Shown here: piece after piece, positions 1 through 10,478 of the stretch
Layout of the letters: each line of letters starts with the position of its first letter
How positions within the stretch are numbered: position 1 is the stretch's first letter
From: Shimia sp. SK013
GTDB lineage: Bacteria > Pseudomonadota > Alphaproteobacteria > Rhodobacterales > Rhodobacteraceae
DNA length: 64,000 bases
Reading direction: 5' to 3'
NCBI RefSeq assembly: GCF_001292625.1
Contig: NZ_LAJH01000009.1
Coordinates: forward strand, 558,001-622,000
Made by a program: the position numbers and the translations under genes
The notes under the pieces: model-generated
What the model saw: only the letters and a program-made list of their open reading frames with translations
What the model was told of the DNA's origin: nothing
Databases searched by the model: none

Positions 1-1052
1 CAATAGGTGCAGCCCGCAATGCTCTCCGGCTTCACCGGATGAGGCGTCCCGCCCGCGATCAGCTCCGCCACCATCACGCCTTCATGGCTGGCTTTGTGCG
101 CCAACCAGGGCGCACCCGCGATGTCGCCAATCGCATACAAACCATCTATGCCCGTACGGCAATACGCGTCCGTCACAACATGCGTCCGGTCGATCTTTAC
201 GCCCAACGCTTCAAGGCCAAGGTTTTCGACATTTCCAACGATGCCAACAGCCGAAATCACCGTGTCAAACACCTGTGTTTCAACCTTGCCGCCGACTTCG
301 ATATGGGCCGTCACCTTGCCTTTGGCGCGGTCCAGTTTCTTGACCATGGCTTTCTCCATGATCTTCATGCCCTGTTTGACAAATTGCTTTTTAGCAAAAG
401 CACTTATCTCGGCATCTTCAACCGGCAGAACCCGATCCATGACCTCCACAACCGTGGTGTCCGCACCCAAAGTGTTAAAGAAACTCGCGAACTCGATGCC
501 AATCGCGCCTGACCCAATCACCAGCAGTTTCTTGGGCATTCTGGGCGGCTGCAACGCGTGGCGATAGGTCCAGACCAAATCGCCATCGGCCTCAAGCCCC
601 GGCAATTCCCGTGCCCGCGCGCCCGTCGCCAGAATGATGTTCTTGGCCGTGAGATCCTCGGTGCCTTTGGCGGTTTTGACCGACACTTTTCCCTTGGCCG
701 GCAGGCTGGCGTCGCCCATCACGACCGTGACCTTGTTCTTCTTCATCAGAAAGCCAACACCGCCACTCAGCTGTTTGGCCACCCCACGCGAGCGCCCGAC
801 AACCTTGTCAAGATCATAGTCAATCTTGCCCGCGCTCAGGCCAAACTCACTGGCACGCTCCATCAGGTGATACACTTCCGCGGACCGCAGCAACGCTTTG
901 GTCGGAATACAGCCCCAATTCAGACAGATACCGCCAAGGTTTTCGCGCTCAACGATCGCCACCTTCTGGCCCAGCTGCGCTGCTCGAATGGCCGCGACAT
1001 AGCCCCCCGGACCGGATCCGATTACGATCACATCATAAGTGCTGGCAGCCAT
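1..1052 (-). CDS. lpdA: Dihydrolipoyl dehydrogenase (E3), 3' end cut by window edge
   Basis: FAD flavoprotein that reoxidises dihydrolipoamide of 2-oxoacid dehydrogenase complexes with NAD+. Reading from ATG 1052, residues 7-16 hold the FAD dinucleotide-binding motif (VIVIGSGPGG). The redox disulfide GGICLNWGCIP gives Cys43 and Cys48. A second dinucleotide motif (VIGSGAIGIEFA) lies near residue 180 and an AIGD FAD motif near residue 318. About 350 of the usual 464 residues are present; the C-terminal dimerisation domain with the His-Glu pair is off the window. The gene is separated from the pdh operon at 23.2 kb, so it may serve PDH, OGDH or both. Identification is secure. Confidence 0.95.
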   Translation of the reverse strand, partial: MAASTYDVIVIGSGPGGYVAAIRAAQLGQKVAIVERENLGGICLNWGCIPTKALLRSAEVYHLMERASEFGLSAGKIDYDLDKVVGRSRGVAKQLSGGVGFLMKKNKVTVVMGDASLPAKGKVSVKTAKGTEDLTAKNIILATGARARELPGLEADGDLVWTYRHALQPPRMPKKLLVIGSGAIGIEFASFFNTLGADTTVVEVMDRVLPVEDAEISAFAKKQFVKQGMKIMEKAMVKKLDRAKGKVTAHIEVGGKVETQVFDTVISAVGIVGNVENLGLEALGVKIDRTHVVTDAYCRTGIDGLYAIGDIAGAPWLAHKASHEGVMVAELIAGGTPHPVKPESIAGCTY

Positions 1053-1206
1053 CTGCGTCTCCTCCGCCTGTTCAAACTGACCCTAGATCAACTGTCCCCC
1101 CACATCAACGCGGCCTTGCACCGGTTTTCCGGCTGGCTTTTCCGACTGGCTTTTTGGGCGTCATCCACGCATCCTGACGCCGTCAAAGAACAGAAGGACA
1201 CCTGTC

Positions 1207-1632
1207 GTGAAAACCATCAAAGATCTGCTACTTGCGATGCTCAACGCCACGCTCATTCTCGTGGCGCTTTGCCTGTTTTTGTTGTGGCAGGTCTCGCGCA
1301 GCGGTGAACGTATTGCCGAAAGTTTTGCCAGCAATCTCAGCCTTCTAAAGCCCATGGAGCAACGCATCGACGAGACGCGCCAAGAGGTGGCCGGCTTGCG
1401 AAGCGATCTGGCGGCGCTCGCGAATGGCACCACCGAATTGTCCGATGCCGCCAAAATGCGACTGGACAACGCGGCCACACGTCTGGACCAAGCAATGCGC
1501 GGCATCGAGGCGGACGTCGCCAAACTCGCGGCCACGCCCGAAACCCTGACAGACTACGCCATTGATAAAACCGCAACCCGCGTTTCTATCGAGCTGCAAA
1601 CCTTGCTACAGTGTCGCCAACCCCAAAGCTAA
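1207..1632 (+). CDS. Membrane-anchored coiled-coil protein, unknown function
   Basis: 141 residues from GTG 1207, which is supported by AGAAGGA eight bases upstream. One hydrophobic segment lies at about residues 7-27. It is followed by a heptad-rich, Arg/Glu/Asp/Leu-rich segment (about 45-120) that should form a coiled coil on the far side of the inner membrane. It is divergent from lpdA and convergent with the DUF924 gene, whose stop lies 2 bases away. I do not recognise a named family. The long open frame, start site and composition support a real gene. Confidence 0.7.
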   Translation: MKTIKDLLLAMLNATLILVALCLFLLWQVSRSGERIAESFASNLSLLKPMEQRIDETRQEVAGLRSDLAALANGTTELSDAAKMRLDNAATRLDQAMRGIEADVAKLAATPETLTDYAIDKTATRVSIELQTLLQCRQPQS

Positions 1633-1634
1633 GA

Positions 1635-2213
1635 TCAGCTCGCCGCCTGCAACTCGCGCACAGTGTATCCATAGCCACCCTGCGCCACATAAGCCGCCTC
1701 TACCTGAGTAGAATTCCGCGCAAGCGCATCGTTGCGATACGGGAACCGACCAAAGCGGCGAATGACTTCGCGGTGCGCCTTGGCGTGGAACAGGTTGCTT
1801 TCGCCACTCTCGGGCATACGCTCACAGAACAGACGAATACAGTGTTCCTGATCGCACAGGTTTTCCGAATGCATCAAAGGCATATAGAAAAACTGTCGCG
1901 CGGGTTCGGCGATCTTCAGATCCCATTTCTTGCCAATCGCTGATTTTGCGGCCGCAATGGCCTGCCTATCCGTGGAAAACGCCCTCCCGGCACCGCGGAA
2001 CATGTTGCGTGGAAACTGATCCGTCAGGATCAGATACGCCAACGTTCCCGACGGATAGGTCATCCACTGGCCCATTCCGCCAGCCTTGGCTGCTTCCCAT
2101 GTTGTTAAAAACCTGTCGCGGATGGTCTGATCCAACTCTTCAGACACCGCATACCACCCTTCTGGCCCAACCTCATCAAGCCAAAACTTAAGCACGTCTT
2201 CGGGCGTTTTCAT
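1635..2213 (-). CDS. DUF924 family protein
   Basis: 192 residues. The frame extends further upstream, but ATG 2213 (MKTPEDVLKFWLDE) is chosen because AAGGAGAAGG sits just before it and family members start this way. The family is an all-alpha, TPR-like protein of unknown function found widely in proteobacteria. Visible hallmarks are the N-terminal FWLDEVGPEGWY, the central LILTDQFPRNMFR and FFYMPLMHSENLCDQE. It stands alone between convergent and divergent neighbours, so context adds nothing to function. Confidence 0.9.
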   Translation of the reverse strand: MKTPEDVLKFWLDEVGPEGWYAVSEELDQTIRDRFLTTWEAAKAGGMGQWMTYPSGTLAYLILTDQFPRNMFRGAGRAFSTDRQAIAAAKSAIGKKWDLKIAEPARQFFYMPLMHSENLCDQEHCIRLFCERMPESGESNLFHAKAHREVIRRFGRFPYRNDALARNSTQVEAAYVAQGGYGYTVRELQAAS

Positions 2214-2383
2214 GCCCTTCTCCTTTGCTCTGCACTCCCCCCATGGAGGCACCGTTACAAAAATGATAAACAAACGTTACGGGGAAAAAACAGTCACAAA
2301 TTGCAACAAGGCGTCATGGATCGCGACCAAAGTGTCGGTTTTTGATTCCCCGGCGCTTGTTTTGGGCCTGATCTGACGGTCGC

Positions 2384-3097
2384 TCACCCCTTGCCGATTG
2401 CCTTCACAATCAACTGTTCACCAACAATATTCTGGCGGATCAGCTTGCTGTCAAAATGAATCATAACATCGCCATTTCCGCTGGGCCGCGTCTTGCTATA
2501 GCCAAAGGCCGCACGATCCTGCGCAGCCGCGATCGAGATCACGTCCCAGGACGCCTTGTCAAACAACGGCTCAAAAGCCCGCGCAGCGTTAGGTCGGTCG
2601 CCGCTGCGTTGGCGGATGTCTGTAATGTTGATCTTTTTGGGCAGGCCAAGCTGGCGCGACATCTTGCGCAGGCCTTCGTCCAAACGCTCATAGCGGATCA
2701 CGTGATCCACAATTGGCATCCCGCGCCAATACGGCGATCCGGTGGTGTCAAAGATCGAGCCCCGCTCATCAAACAAAAACGCGCCCGACGTGACCCACTC
2801 CCGAAAACGGTCTTTCTGGTCCGCCATCGGCATCTCAGCCACCGCCCTGTTGCGGTGATAAAACATCGACACCGCCCGGTCCCACGGATTGCGACACACC
2901 GAATAGAACCGGAAATCCACCACCCGCTCACCATACTTTTTCATCACCTGTGTCACGTTGAAATGCGACGGTCCGCTGATGAACTCGCTCTCGTCCCCAA
3001 CGGCGCGCAGCATCTTTAGCATCTTGATTTCAGTGCTGGTGCCGCCAACCTTCATCGGCCGGATAAAGACAAATTTAAATCGGTGGGAAATGATCAT
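2384..3097 (-). CDS. Sulfotransferase family protein
   Basis: 237 residues. The N-terminus FVFIRPMKVGGTSTE is the 5'-phosphosulfate-binding loop of PAPS-dependent sulfotransferases of the sulfotransferase family 2 type. FRFYSVCRNPWDRAVSMFYH (about 63-82) is the 3'-phosphate-binding RNPWDR element. Such enzymes move sulfate from PAPS to a glycan or other acceptor; the acceptor cannot be told from sequence. The end (about 215-237) is not diagnostic. It is a single gene with about 110 bases of non-coding DNA before the DUF924 start. Confidence 0.85.
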   Translation of the reverse strand: MIISHRFKFVFIRPMKVGGTSTEIKMLKMLRAVGDESEFISGPSHFNVTQVMKKYGERVVDFRFYSVCRNPWDRAVSMFYHRNRAVAEMPMADQKDRFREWVTSGAFLFDERGSIFDTTGSPYWRGMPIVDHVIRYERLDEGLRKMSRQLGLPKKINITDIRQRSGDRPNAARAFEPLFDKASWDVISIAAAQDRAAFGYSKTRPSGNGDVMIHFDSKLIRQNIVGEQLIVKAIGKG

Positions 3098-3164
3098 TTC
3101 AGGTCCAGTGCTGCGCCGCGCTCATCATGAAAGCGCAGCGCCAAACTTGCAACTGACCAAACAT

Positions 3165-4436
3165 CTAGTCCTGTGCGGCTTCCGCCTCGTGCTCTTCTTC
3201 CAGAGCGACTTCAATGGCCACTTCCTGCGCAACCTCAACCGCCACAGGCGACGACGTTGGCATCACGGCCATATAACTGCCTGTGTCCTCAACCGAAGGC
3301 GCGGACCGACGGGTTGTGCGGAAACCGGCATAAATCCCCAACGCCGCCAACAAAAACGCCAGATAGATAAAGAACCCACTCGGCCCGATCGCATCCATTG
3401 CCCAACCGGTAATGATCGGTCCCGCAATCGCGCCCAGACCGTTGATGAACACCAGTCCTCCCGAGGCCGCAGCCATATCCTCATATTCAAGAAAGTCGTT
3501 GGCATGCGCGATCAGCAGCGAATACAGCGGATTTGAGAACCCTCCGATAAACAGCGCCGAAATCAACAACATCGGATAATTGTCGCCAGCCGTGAACCCA
3601 ACCACCGCCGCCACACCGCCAATGGCCGCCACCACCATAATCAATACCCGCCGATCCATCCGGTCGCTGATCCAGCCCAACGGATATTGGCACAGCGTCG
3701 CACCGACATAAAAGCTCGCGATAAACAGCGACAGCTCCCCCACGCTCAACCCTGCGCGCGTGGCAAAAACCGCCGACATGCCGAACTGCGCCGAGAAAAC
3801 GCCGCCCAGCAAGAACATGCCCACCACACCAAGCGGTGAATTGCCAAACAATTCGCGCATGGTCATCGGCTTGGTGGTATCAAAGGCGGGGGTTGGGGAA
3901 ATCGACAGCAAAATCGGTGCAAAGCTGATCGAAACCAGAACCGACGGGATGACAAACAACAAAAACCCCGACGGATCGGGCAACGTCACAAGCCCTTGCG
4001 CCGTCACAATCCCGATCATCTGCACCATCATATAAAGCGACAACGCCTTGCCGCGTGTGTCATTGGAAGCCGCATTGTTGAGCCAGCTTTCGGCGGTTAC
4101 ATACACGCCGGAAAAGCAGAATCCGATCAACACACGACCCAACACCCAGGCAATTGGGTTTTGAAAGGTCGGGTACAGAATCAGCACGGCGGAAATGAAC
4201 GACGCCAGCGCCGCAAAGACCCGCACATGGCCGACGCGGCGGATCATCTCGGGCGTCATGCGAGATCCGCCAAGGAACCCGACGAAATAGGCCGACATGA
4301 CCATCGACATCTCAAAAGTTGAAAACCCGGCAGCTTCGCCGCGAATACCCAACAGCGTGCCGTGCATGCCGTTGCCGATCATCAACAACATCATGCCCAG
4401 CAAAAGCGCCCAGGACCCTTTGAAAAACTCAACCAT
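3165..4436 (-). CDS. MFS transporter (YcaD-like)
   Basis: 423 residues with about twelve hydrophobic segments, consistent with a major facilitator in the inner membrane. Between segments 2 and 3 the loop is GGSRMTPEMIRRVGHVRV, a diverged motif A; WISDRMDRRVL repeats it in the second half. The ESWLNN sequence near residue 115 is typical of the YcaD group. The last ~25 residues are a highly acidic Glu/Ala tail, predicted cytoplasmic. The substrate is unknown. It is probably monocistronic; queA follows after 116 bases. Confidence 0.85.
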   Translation of the reverse strand: MVEFFKGSWALLLGMMLLMIGNGMHGTLLGIRGEAAGFSTFEMSMVMSAYFVGFLGGSRMTPEMIRRVGHVRVFAALASFISAVLILYPTFQNPIAWVLGRVLIGFCFSGVYVTAESWLNNAASNDTRGKALSLYMMVQMIGIVTAQGLVTLPDPSGFLLFVIPSVLVSISFAPILLSISPTPAFDTTKPMTMRELFGNSPLGVVGMFLLGGVFSAQFGMSAVFATRAGLSVGELSLFIASFYVGATLCQYPLGWISDRMDRRVLIMVVAAIGGVAAVVGFTAGDNYPMLLISALFIGGFSNPLYSLLIAHANDFLEYEDMAAASGGLVFINGLGAIAGPIITGWAMDAIGPSGFFIYLAFLLAALGIYAGFRTTRRSAPSVEDTGSYMAVMPTSSPVAVEVAQEVAIEVALEEEHEAEAAQD

Positions 4437-4552
4437 GACGCAACCCTCTCACGTTTCGCGACATATGCAAAATCTGCCCCCTGCCTTTCGCTCTTAAACG
4501 CGACAGACGTGTGTCGTTTTATGGCACAACCCACAGATTGTGGTCACCGTGA

Positions 4553-5599
4553 TCAGGGGATCAGAAGAGAGGCATCGCCATAGCTGAAAAACCGGTACTT
4601 CTCGGCCACCGCATGGGCATAAACCTCACGGATGCGATCTTGCCCCACCAATGCGCTCACCAGCATCATCAGGGTCGATTTCGGCAGGTGGAAATTGGTC
4701 ATCAGCGCGTCCGCCACGTGGAACTCAAAACCGGGATAGATGAAAATATCCGTGGCGCCTTCCCATGGTGCAATCGCGCCTTGTTTGGCCGCACTTTCAA
4801 TCAGCCGCAATGCTGTGGTGCCCACAGGAATGACGCGCCCGCCATTCGCCTTTGTGGCCGCGATCTCGGCAGCGGCCTCGGGCGTAACCTGCCCCCGTTC
4901 TGCGTGCATTTTATGCTCTTTAACGTTCTCGACCTTAACTGGCAAAAACGTTCCGGCCCCGACATGCAGCGTCACATAGGTGACGTCGATTCCCTTGACC
5001 TTCAACGCATCAAGCAGAGCCCTGTCAAAATGCAGCGACGCGGTCGGCGCCGCCACCGCGCCCGCGTGTTTTGCCCAAACCGTTTGATAATCCGTTTTGT
5101 CGCGCGCGTCCGCCGCGCGTTTGGCGGCGATATAAGGCGGCAAGGGCATATTTCCGGCCAGCTCCAACGCCGCGTCAAAATCCGCTCCCTGCAGATCAAA
5201 CACAATCACACCCTGCCCGTCGGCTTTGCTGTCCAGCCGTCCGGTCAATCCTGCCCCGAAAACGATCTCTTCGCCTTCGCGGATTTTCTTCAACGGCTTG
5301 ATAAGCGCGGCCCAAGCTCCGCCTGCACGCGGCTCAAGCAATGTCACGTCCATCTTCGCCTGCGTCTCGCCCTCGGGTCCTTGGCGCACACGATACCCCA
5401 TCAACCGCGCAGGTATCACCTTGGTGTCGTTCAGCACCAGTCGGTCCCCTGGCTGCAACCAGTCAACAAGGTCAGTGACCACTCCGTCCGTGATCCCGGT
5501 GGCCTCGCTCACCAAAAGACGCGCGGATGACCGCGGCTCGGCGGGCCGGGTCGCAATCAACCCGTCAGGCAGGTCAAAATCAAAATCGGAAAGCTGCAT
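4553..5599 (-). CDS. queA: tRNA preQ1(34) S-adenosylmethionine ribosyltransferase-isomerase QueA
   Basis: 348 residues, the normal family length. Transfers and isomerises the ribose of SAM onto preQ1 in the tRNA wobble position, giving epoxyqueuosine. Recognisable blocks are [19 protein letters not shown] at the N-terminus, [21 protein letters not shown] near residue 150, [10 protein letters not shown] near 185, HVGAGTF and the terminal [17 protein letters not shown]. Its start lies 5 bases after the AsmA-like gene stop, so the two are probably cotranscribed. A weak inverted repeat without a strong T run lies downstream (about 4496-4520). Confidence 0.97.
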   Translation of the reverse strand: MQLSDFDFDLPDGLIATRPAEPRSSARLLVSEATGITDGVVTDLVDWLQPGDRLVLNDTKVIPARLMGYRVRQGPEGETQAKMDVTLLEPRAGGAWAALIKPLKKIREGEEIVFGAGLTGRLDSKADGQGVIVFDLQGADFDAALELAGNMPLPPYIAAKRAADARDKTDYQTVWAKHAGAVAAPTASLHFDRALLDALKVKGIDVTYVTLHVGAGTFLPVKVENVKEHKMHAERGQVTPEAAAEIAATKANGGRVIPVGTTALRLIESAAKQGAIAPWEGATDIFIYPGFEFHVADALMTNFHLPKSTLMMLVSALVGQDRIREVYAHAVAEKYRFFSYGDASLLIP

Positions 5600-5604
5600 G
5601 GTGT

Positions 5605-8600
5605 TCAGTTACTCAAATCTGGCGGTGCGCGCCGGAATATTCCTCGGAAAAAGCCCGGTGTCAGCGCCGAAAGCGGATTGACCGAAATCACCGGATCTTT
5701 GACCGGCCCTTTAAGTTGATAGGTGAAGCCGATCAACCCCTCTCCGCGTTTTGAGATCGGCCGCCCGATCACATTGACCGCATAAATTGGCGACAACACA
5801 CCTTGAATGTCCAGCATGCCTTGTTGCGTCAGGTATCGCCCGTCCGCCGAAAGTCCCATCGATGCGCCCACAGCGCTGGCCTCACCGATGACGATCTCAC
5901 CCGGCGCCAACTTAAAAACGGAATGCACGTCGTTAAACAAAAGCCCCGGCCCATTGAGTTGTTCGAGCAGCCCAACGACACTGACCGCATTCAAAAGCTC
6001 CGCAAAGGCCGGCAAACTTTGGATCTTGATGTCTTCAATGTCGACCACCCCGTCATAAACGCCCGTGGCTTGTCGCGGCTCCAACCGCAGCAGCAAATTG
6101 CCGCCGCTTGCTTGCCGCACCAGCCCCATCGCCTGTACGACGGCACCTGCATTGGACGACGTCACCTCGATAGCAGAGCCGTTGGCGTGGGGTCCCAGCT
6201 TACCGGTCAACGGTGCCGTTCCACCAAGCAACCCTGCAAATGTACCGTTGATGCCGCCGCTCGAATTCAGCGAAAACTGCGTTTGGCTCACAACGATGTT
6301 GTTAGCAATGACGACCTCATCCAGACGCCCTGTGATCGGCCCACCGCCGGTCCCAGCACCGCTGCCCCCGCCCAAATTTGGCATCGCACCCAGATCGAAC
6401 CGCCCACCAAGCATCTCCACTGCTGGCATCGCTGCGCCGCGTCCGCGCAAGCGTGCAGCCCCCGATAACCAACTTCCCACCTTAAAGTTAGGAATATCAA
6501 TCACATCGAGCCCGCCATCGCTCTTGAGAGCAATCGAGCCTTGGGCGGTCAATCCACTGGTTTCTACGCTGATCCGGTCTACCTTTGGGCTTTTGCCCAA
6601 CGTCATCTCCACCGCCAAAGCTCCGGCTTGGCCCTTTGGCTTACGCCAACCCAACGGCGCGGCGGTGATTGCCAGATCTTTCATGTCAGACGTCAGGCTC
6701 AGGGTCGGTGCGGCGCCTTTGCTAAACCTCAACGCGAAGTCCGCCTCCGACGAGCCATTCAGCGTGCCCGGTGGTAATCCGATATTGAATTCATCCACCA
6801 CGCTTTGGCTCAACTCTACCCGCCCGGAAACCGTGCTTTCTCCCGAACCGCTTTGCCCGGGTTTGCCCAGTTTTGCGTGCCAGCGCGCCACAGCTGGCAC
6901 CGCTCCAATGCTCCCAGGGCCAAAGATCTCAACCTCCTGATCGTTGGCGTTGACCTCCAATGTCCCGCGCAACGTCTTGCCAGGCAAAAGCTTGGTGCTT
7001 TCCACCATCTTCAGCCGTCCCGTCACATCAAATTTGACCTCTTCAACAGGCAACTTATCCTTCATTATGAAGGCCAAATCACCCGTGGCCTCGACCCGGC
7101 CCTGGGCCACATCGACCGGCAAATTCGCGTTGTCAAAAATGTTCAAAGGCGCGCGGTTGAGCAGCGACGCCGCCGCCGTAATCGAGGCAACCGCCCGCAC
7201 ATCGGCCCGTGCTGGCGACTGTTTGAGACGGGTATTCAGAACCACAAAACTGGACCCCGACACATCCACCGTACCGCCCTGATCCGGAACCACATATCCG
7301 CCTTCCACGCCCACTCTGAACTGATGATCCATCAAAACGGCAAAACCGCGCCCACCCTGCACCGGTGGCATGGTTTTGACCGGCTTCACGACCGCATCAC
7401 GGAACTGAAAATCCGCATAAACATCAGGTGGTTGCGCAACGCGCGACCGCAACGCGAGGTTGATATCACTCAACCGCGCAGCGTGAATATTCTCGTCAAT
7501 CCAAATCCGCAATTTTGGTTTGAACCGCTCCGGCCAGATCGACAAAATCCGCTCGGGTTGAACCTCGTTCATATGCCCGTCCAGCGCAAAGGCCCACCCG
7601 TCCTCTGCGGCCTCTAACGCACCCTGCAAACTCATTTGCAAGTCGCCCTGATTGATCACCAACTGCCCCAGCTCAAGATCAAAGGGATCAAGTTGCAATC
7701 GAAAATCGGCATACGACCGATCCAACGCCACGGTTTCGTCATTTAGCTCATTTGGATTGGCCTCAAACGTGTTCAGCGTCAGCTGCGCCAAAAGCGTGTT
7801 GGGAACACCGGCCTCAAAATCCCTCAACAGCGCCTGCCCCGAGACACTGGCGCTTATCAAGTCCGCGTCCACCGACAATTCGTCAAACCCAATTCGCTGG
7901 CTTTTCGGGTCATAAGTCAAATAGCTGCGCAGGCTCTTAAACGGGATTGGGCGGACCGCATCGCGAGGCTGCAAAGACCCGGCGGAGGCGCTCAACGCGG
8001 CATCCACCGGCCCCAACACACCATCCGCGCCAATCCGGGCCCGGACCGCGCCTGAAATGGGGGCGCGCAGCACTTCCAGCCAACTCAGTGCCGCGATCTG
8101 AGTTGCCAATTCCTCAGACGGCGCGTCCTCGAATTTGAGCGCAACCTGCACGGTGCCGTCGTCAAAAGATGTGGCCAGTGAAGCTTCCAGAATGGTGGCA
8201 TACCCGCGCGCGCCCAAAAGCGCAGCCTGCGCCGAAATTGAAACGTCGTCAGCCTTGCGGTTCAGGCTGATGCTGCCGCCATCAATGCTCCACCCGCGTC
8301 CGCTCAGCGCATCTTCATAGCGCAGTGCGACATCCTCTATCTCTACGTCCTGCAAATGCCTCAGGCCCGGCCGCGCAAGAAACGCCTCGATTTCCTCGCC
8401 GAGGCTGGCAAACCGCGCCTCCCCGCCAAGAACACCCCCGTCGCCCTGCCCAAGCGATACATCCACCGCGCCGTCTTTTCCTCTGAGCACCGACAGGCTC
8501 ACCCCGACAATACGCAGATGACGCGGCGCAATCTGGCGCTCCGTCAGCGGCGCCATCGCAAGCTGCAAATCGACTTGATCAAACCGGATGCCGGACCCGC

Positions 8601-8868
8601 GCCCATCCGGCAAAAGTTCCAGACCGCTGACCCGCACACGAGGATCCCAATTGTCTTCGATCACCAGCGACACGTCATCAAGGTGCACATCTACATTTGC
8701 CAGCTGAGCGTCCAACAGACGCTCAACCCGATCGCGCGCCCATTCAGGGAACACCACCGGATTGCCGGAAAAGGCAACAAACAGAATCGCCACAACCGCC
8801 GCTGGCAACAACACCGCCACCAGCGCCACAAGGCCAAAGCCCCTTGCTCTGCGTACACCACGGCGCAC
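5605..8868 (-). CDS. AsmA-like / YhdP-type (DUF3971) envelope protein
   Basis: Very large protein (about 1,087 residues from GTG 8868) with one N-terminal transmembrane helix ([20 protein letters not shown]) and a long periplasmic beta-rich body. The C-terminal AsmA-like region includes [24 protein letters not shown] and the GFFRGIF end. The family (YhdP, TamB, AsmA) is linked to lipid transport between membranes. The frame stays open to TTG 8985, but that TTG coincides with the -35 of a good promoter (8957-8985), so the true start should lie downstream. GTG 8868 is my choice and is not certain; residues just before it also look coding-like. queA follows 5 bases later. Confidence 0.8.
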   Translation of the reverse strand: MRRGVRRARGFGLVALVAVLLPAAVVAILFVAFSGNPVVFPEWARDRVERLLDAQLANVDVHLDDVSLVIEDNWDPRVRVSGLELLPDGRGSGIRFDQVDLQLAMAPLTERQIAPRHLRIVGVSLSVLRGKDGAVDVSLGQGDGGVLGGEARFASLGEEIEAFLARPGLRHLQDVEIEDVALRYEDALSGRGWSIDGGSISLNRKADDVSISAQAALLGARGYATILEASLATSFDDGTVQVALKFEDAPSEELATQIAALSWLEVLRAPISGAVRARIGADGVLGPVDAALSASAGSLQPRDAVRPIPFKSLRSYLTYDPKSQRIGFDELSVDADLISASVSGQALLRDFEAGVPNTLLAQLTLNTFEANPNELNDETVALDRSYADFRLQLDPFDLELGQLVINQGDLQMSLQGALEAAEDGWAFALDGHMNEVQPERILSIWPERFKPKLRIWIDENIHAARLSDINLALRSRVAQPPDVYADFQFRDAVVKPVKTMPPVQGGRGFAVLMDHQFRVGVEGGYVVPDQGGTVDVSGSSFVVLNTRLKQSPARADVRAVASITAAASLLNRAPLNIFDNANLPVDVAQGRVEATGDLAFIMKDKLPVEEVKFDVTGRLKMVESTKLLPGKTLRGTLEVNANDQEVEIFGPGSIGAVPAVARWHAKLGKPGQSGSGESTVSGRVELSQSVVDEFNIGLPPGTLNGSSEADFALRFSKGAAPTLSLTSDMKDLAITAAPLGWRKPKGQAGALAVEMTLGKSPKVDRISVETSGLTAQGSIALKSDGGLDVIDIPNFKVGSWLSGAARLRGRGAAMPAVEMLGGRFDLGAMPNLGGGSGAGTGGGPITGRLDEVVIANNIVVSQTQFSLNSSGGINGTFAGLLGGTAPLTGKLGPHANGSAIEVTSSNAGAVVQAMGLVRQASGGNLLLRLEPRQATGVYDGVVDIEDIKIQSLPAFAELLNAVSVVGLLEQLNGPGLLFNDVHSVFKLAPGEIVIGEASAVGASMGLSADGRYLTQQGMLDIQGVLSPIYAVNVIGRPISKRGEGLIGFTYQLKGPVKDPVISVNPLSALTPGFFRGIFRRAPPDLSN

Positions 8869-8956
8869 AGGTTTGCTCTCGGCCGCTTTATCTTCGGGCT
8901 GTTCGGTCAGGGTTGTTGCCTCAGGTTGGTCTGTTATCGGTTGCCCGCCGTAATTG

Positions 8957-8985
8957 ATTATATACTCTAACGACGCCCGACCCAA
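8957..8985 (-). promoter_or_regulatory. Sigma-70-like promoter for the AsmA-queA transcript
   Basis: On the minus strand TTGGGT (8985-8980), a 17-base spacer and a perfect TATAAT (8962-8957) form a consensus-like promoter between the divergent AsmA-like and bcp genes. The overlapping plus-strand TATACT (8961-8966), 31 bases before the bcp start, could be the -10 of bcp, so the element may be bidirectional. Confidence 0.55.
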
Positions 8986-8996
8986 GAAGTGAGACC

Positions 8997-9458
8997 ATGA
9001 CAGAGCCCCTCAAAACCGCCCCCGACTTCACCCTGCCCTCAACACACGGCGCCGACGTGACCTTGTCCGGCTTACGACCCGCGCCTGTGGTGCTGTTTTT
9101 TTACCCGCGCGACAACACGTCCGGCTGCACCAAAGAATCAATCGCTTTCTCGGAATTGCTGCCTGAATTCGAAGCGGCAGGCGCGCAAGTCTTCGGAATT
9201 TCCAAAGACAGCCTGACCAGCCACGACAAATTCATTGCCAAACAAAACCTGACAGTGCCGCTCTTGTCTGACGAACACGGCACCACCTGCGAAGATTTCG
9301 GCGTGTGGGCTGAAAAAAAGATGTATGGCAAAACCTTTATGGGCATCGTGCGCTCAACCTTCCTGATTGACGGGGATGGCAACATCGCCCGCCATTGGCC
9401 CAAGGTGAAAGTCGACGGACATGCCGCTGAGGTGCTGGAAGCCCTCAAGACGCTCTGA
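8997..9458 (+). CDS. bcp: Thioredoxin-dependent thiol peroxidase (Bcp/PrxQ-type peroxiredoxin)
   Basis: 153 residues, AhpC/TSA fold. Reduces peroxides in the cytoplasm. FFYPRDNTSGCTKES places the peroxidatic Cys at residue 44. The partner Cys found five residues later in two-Cys PrxQ proteins is absent here (Ile49). The only other Cys is Cys98 (TTCEDF), so resolution must use Cys98 or an external thiol. VRSTFLIDGDGNI is the conserved C-terminal strand with Arg. The DUF455 gene follows after 12 bases, suggesting an operon. Confidence 0.95.
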   Translation: MTEPLKTAPDFTLPSTHGADVTLSGLRPAPVVLFFYPRDNTSGCTKESIAFSELLPEFEAAGAQVFGISKDSLTSHDKFIAKQNLTVPLLSDEHGTTCEDFGVWAEKKMYGKTFMGIVRSTFLIDGDGNIARHWPKVKVDGHAAEVLEALKTL

Positions 9459-9470
9459 TAAGCCGCCTGC

Positions 9471-10301
9471 ATGAGTAAAACTTTGTCCCAAATGGCCGTC
9501 GAGGTGCTGACCACCGCCGACGGCCGCGAAAAAACCGCGCTCTCGCATGCTCATGCCGCAACGTGGTTTGCCAGCCGCGACGCCGGATCACCTTTGCCTC
9601 TGGGCGATACCAAGCCACCTCTGCGCCCGTCTCGCCCTGAAAAACCAGAGCTTCTTGACCCGCGTGACGTGCCCCGCCGCCGCCCCGGCAGTGAACAAGG
9701 CCGTCTGGCTATTTTGCATGCGGTGGGCCACATCGAACTGAACGCCGTTGACCTGCATTGGGACATCATTGCGCGCTTTACCGACGTGGATATGCCGCTG
9801 GGATTTTATGACGATTGGGTCAAATCCGCAGACGAAGAATCCAAACATTTCAACCTGATATGCGACAGTCTTGAAGCCAAGGACAGCTTTTATGGGATCA
9901 TGCCTGCGCACGCGGGCATGTGGCGCGCGGCCGAAGACACCGCAGACGATCTTCTGGGGCGACTGGCCGTTGTGCCCATGGTGCTTGAGGCGCGCGGACT
10001 GGATGTAACGCCGGGCATGATCAAGATCTTCCAGCAAGCCAAAGATCAGCAAACCCTGGATGCTCTTGCCATCATCTACGCCGAAGAAGTTGCCCACGTG
10101 GCTTACGGCTCCAAGTGGTTCAATTTCCTGTGCGGCCGCCACGGCTATGACCCCAAGGCGACATTCCACGATCTGGTGAAACGTTATTTCCACAGCACAC
10201 TCAAGCCGCCGTTCAACGAAGAAAAACGCGCGGACGCGGGATTGCCACCGGATTTCTATTGGCCGCTTTCGGATCAGGATCCACCCGCCTACGCCCACTG
10301 A
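9471..10301 (+). CDS. DUF455 ferritin-like domain protein
   Basis: 276 residues. Visible ferritin-like metal-ligand helices are HAVGHIELNAVDLHWD (about 84-99), DEESKHFNLI (about 121-130) and YAEEVAHVAYG (about 204-214). These supply the Glu and Glu-x-x-His ligands of a di-iron or di-manganese carboxylate centre. The family (COG2833) is distantly related to MiaE-type hydroxylases, but no reaction is established. It starts 12 bases after bcp, so it may act in the same oxidative-stress setting; that is inference from position only. Confidence 0.88.
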   Translation: MSKTLSQMAVEVLTTADGREKTALSHAHAATWFASRDAGSPLPLGDTKPPLRPSRPEKPELLDPRDVPRRRPGSEQGRLAILHAVGHIELNAVDLHWDIIARFTDVDMPLGFYDDWVKSADEESKHFNLICDSLEAKDSFYGIMPAHAGMWRAAEDTADDLLGRLAVVPMVLEARGLDVTPGMIKIFQQAKDQQTLDALAIIYAEEVAHVAYGSKWFNFLCGRHGYDPKATFHDLVKRYFHSTLKPPFNEEKRADAGLPPDFYWPLSDQDPPAYAH

Positions 10302-10478
10302 GCCGCCAAGGATCGCAGCAAATTCATCGGCGGATTTTTGCGCATTACCACGCTTCGACGCCTACTTGGCGGCAAATTGGGTCAAAATTCTTGCCCGATC
10401 CCCGCCATTTGGCTAAACCCTTTGCGCAAGCGCCGGATCAAAAGAGCGCTTAATGGGGTAGAATAAGGAAGACATTAG

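Noticed and set aside
4496..4520. Possible terminator after queA
   Set aside because: The CGACA/TGTCG stem is short and followed by only three or four T; too weak to list as a feature.
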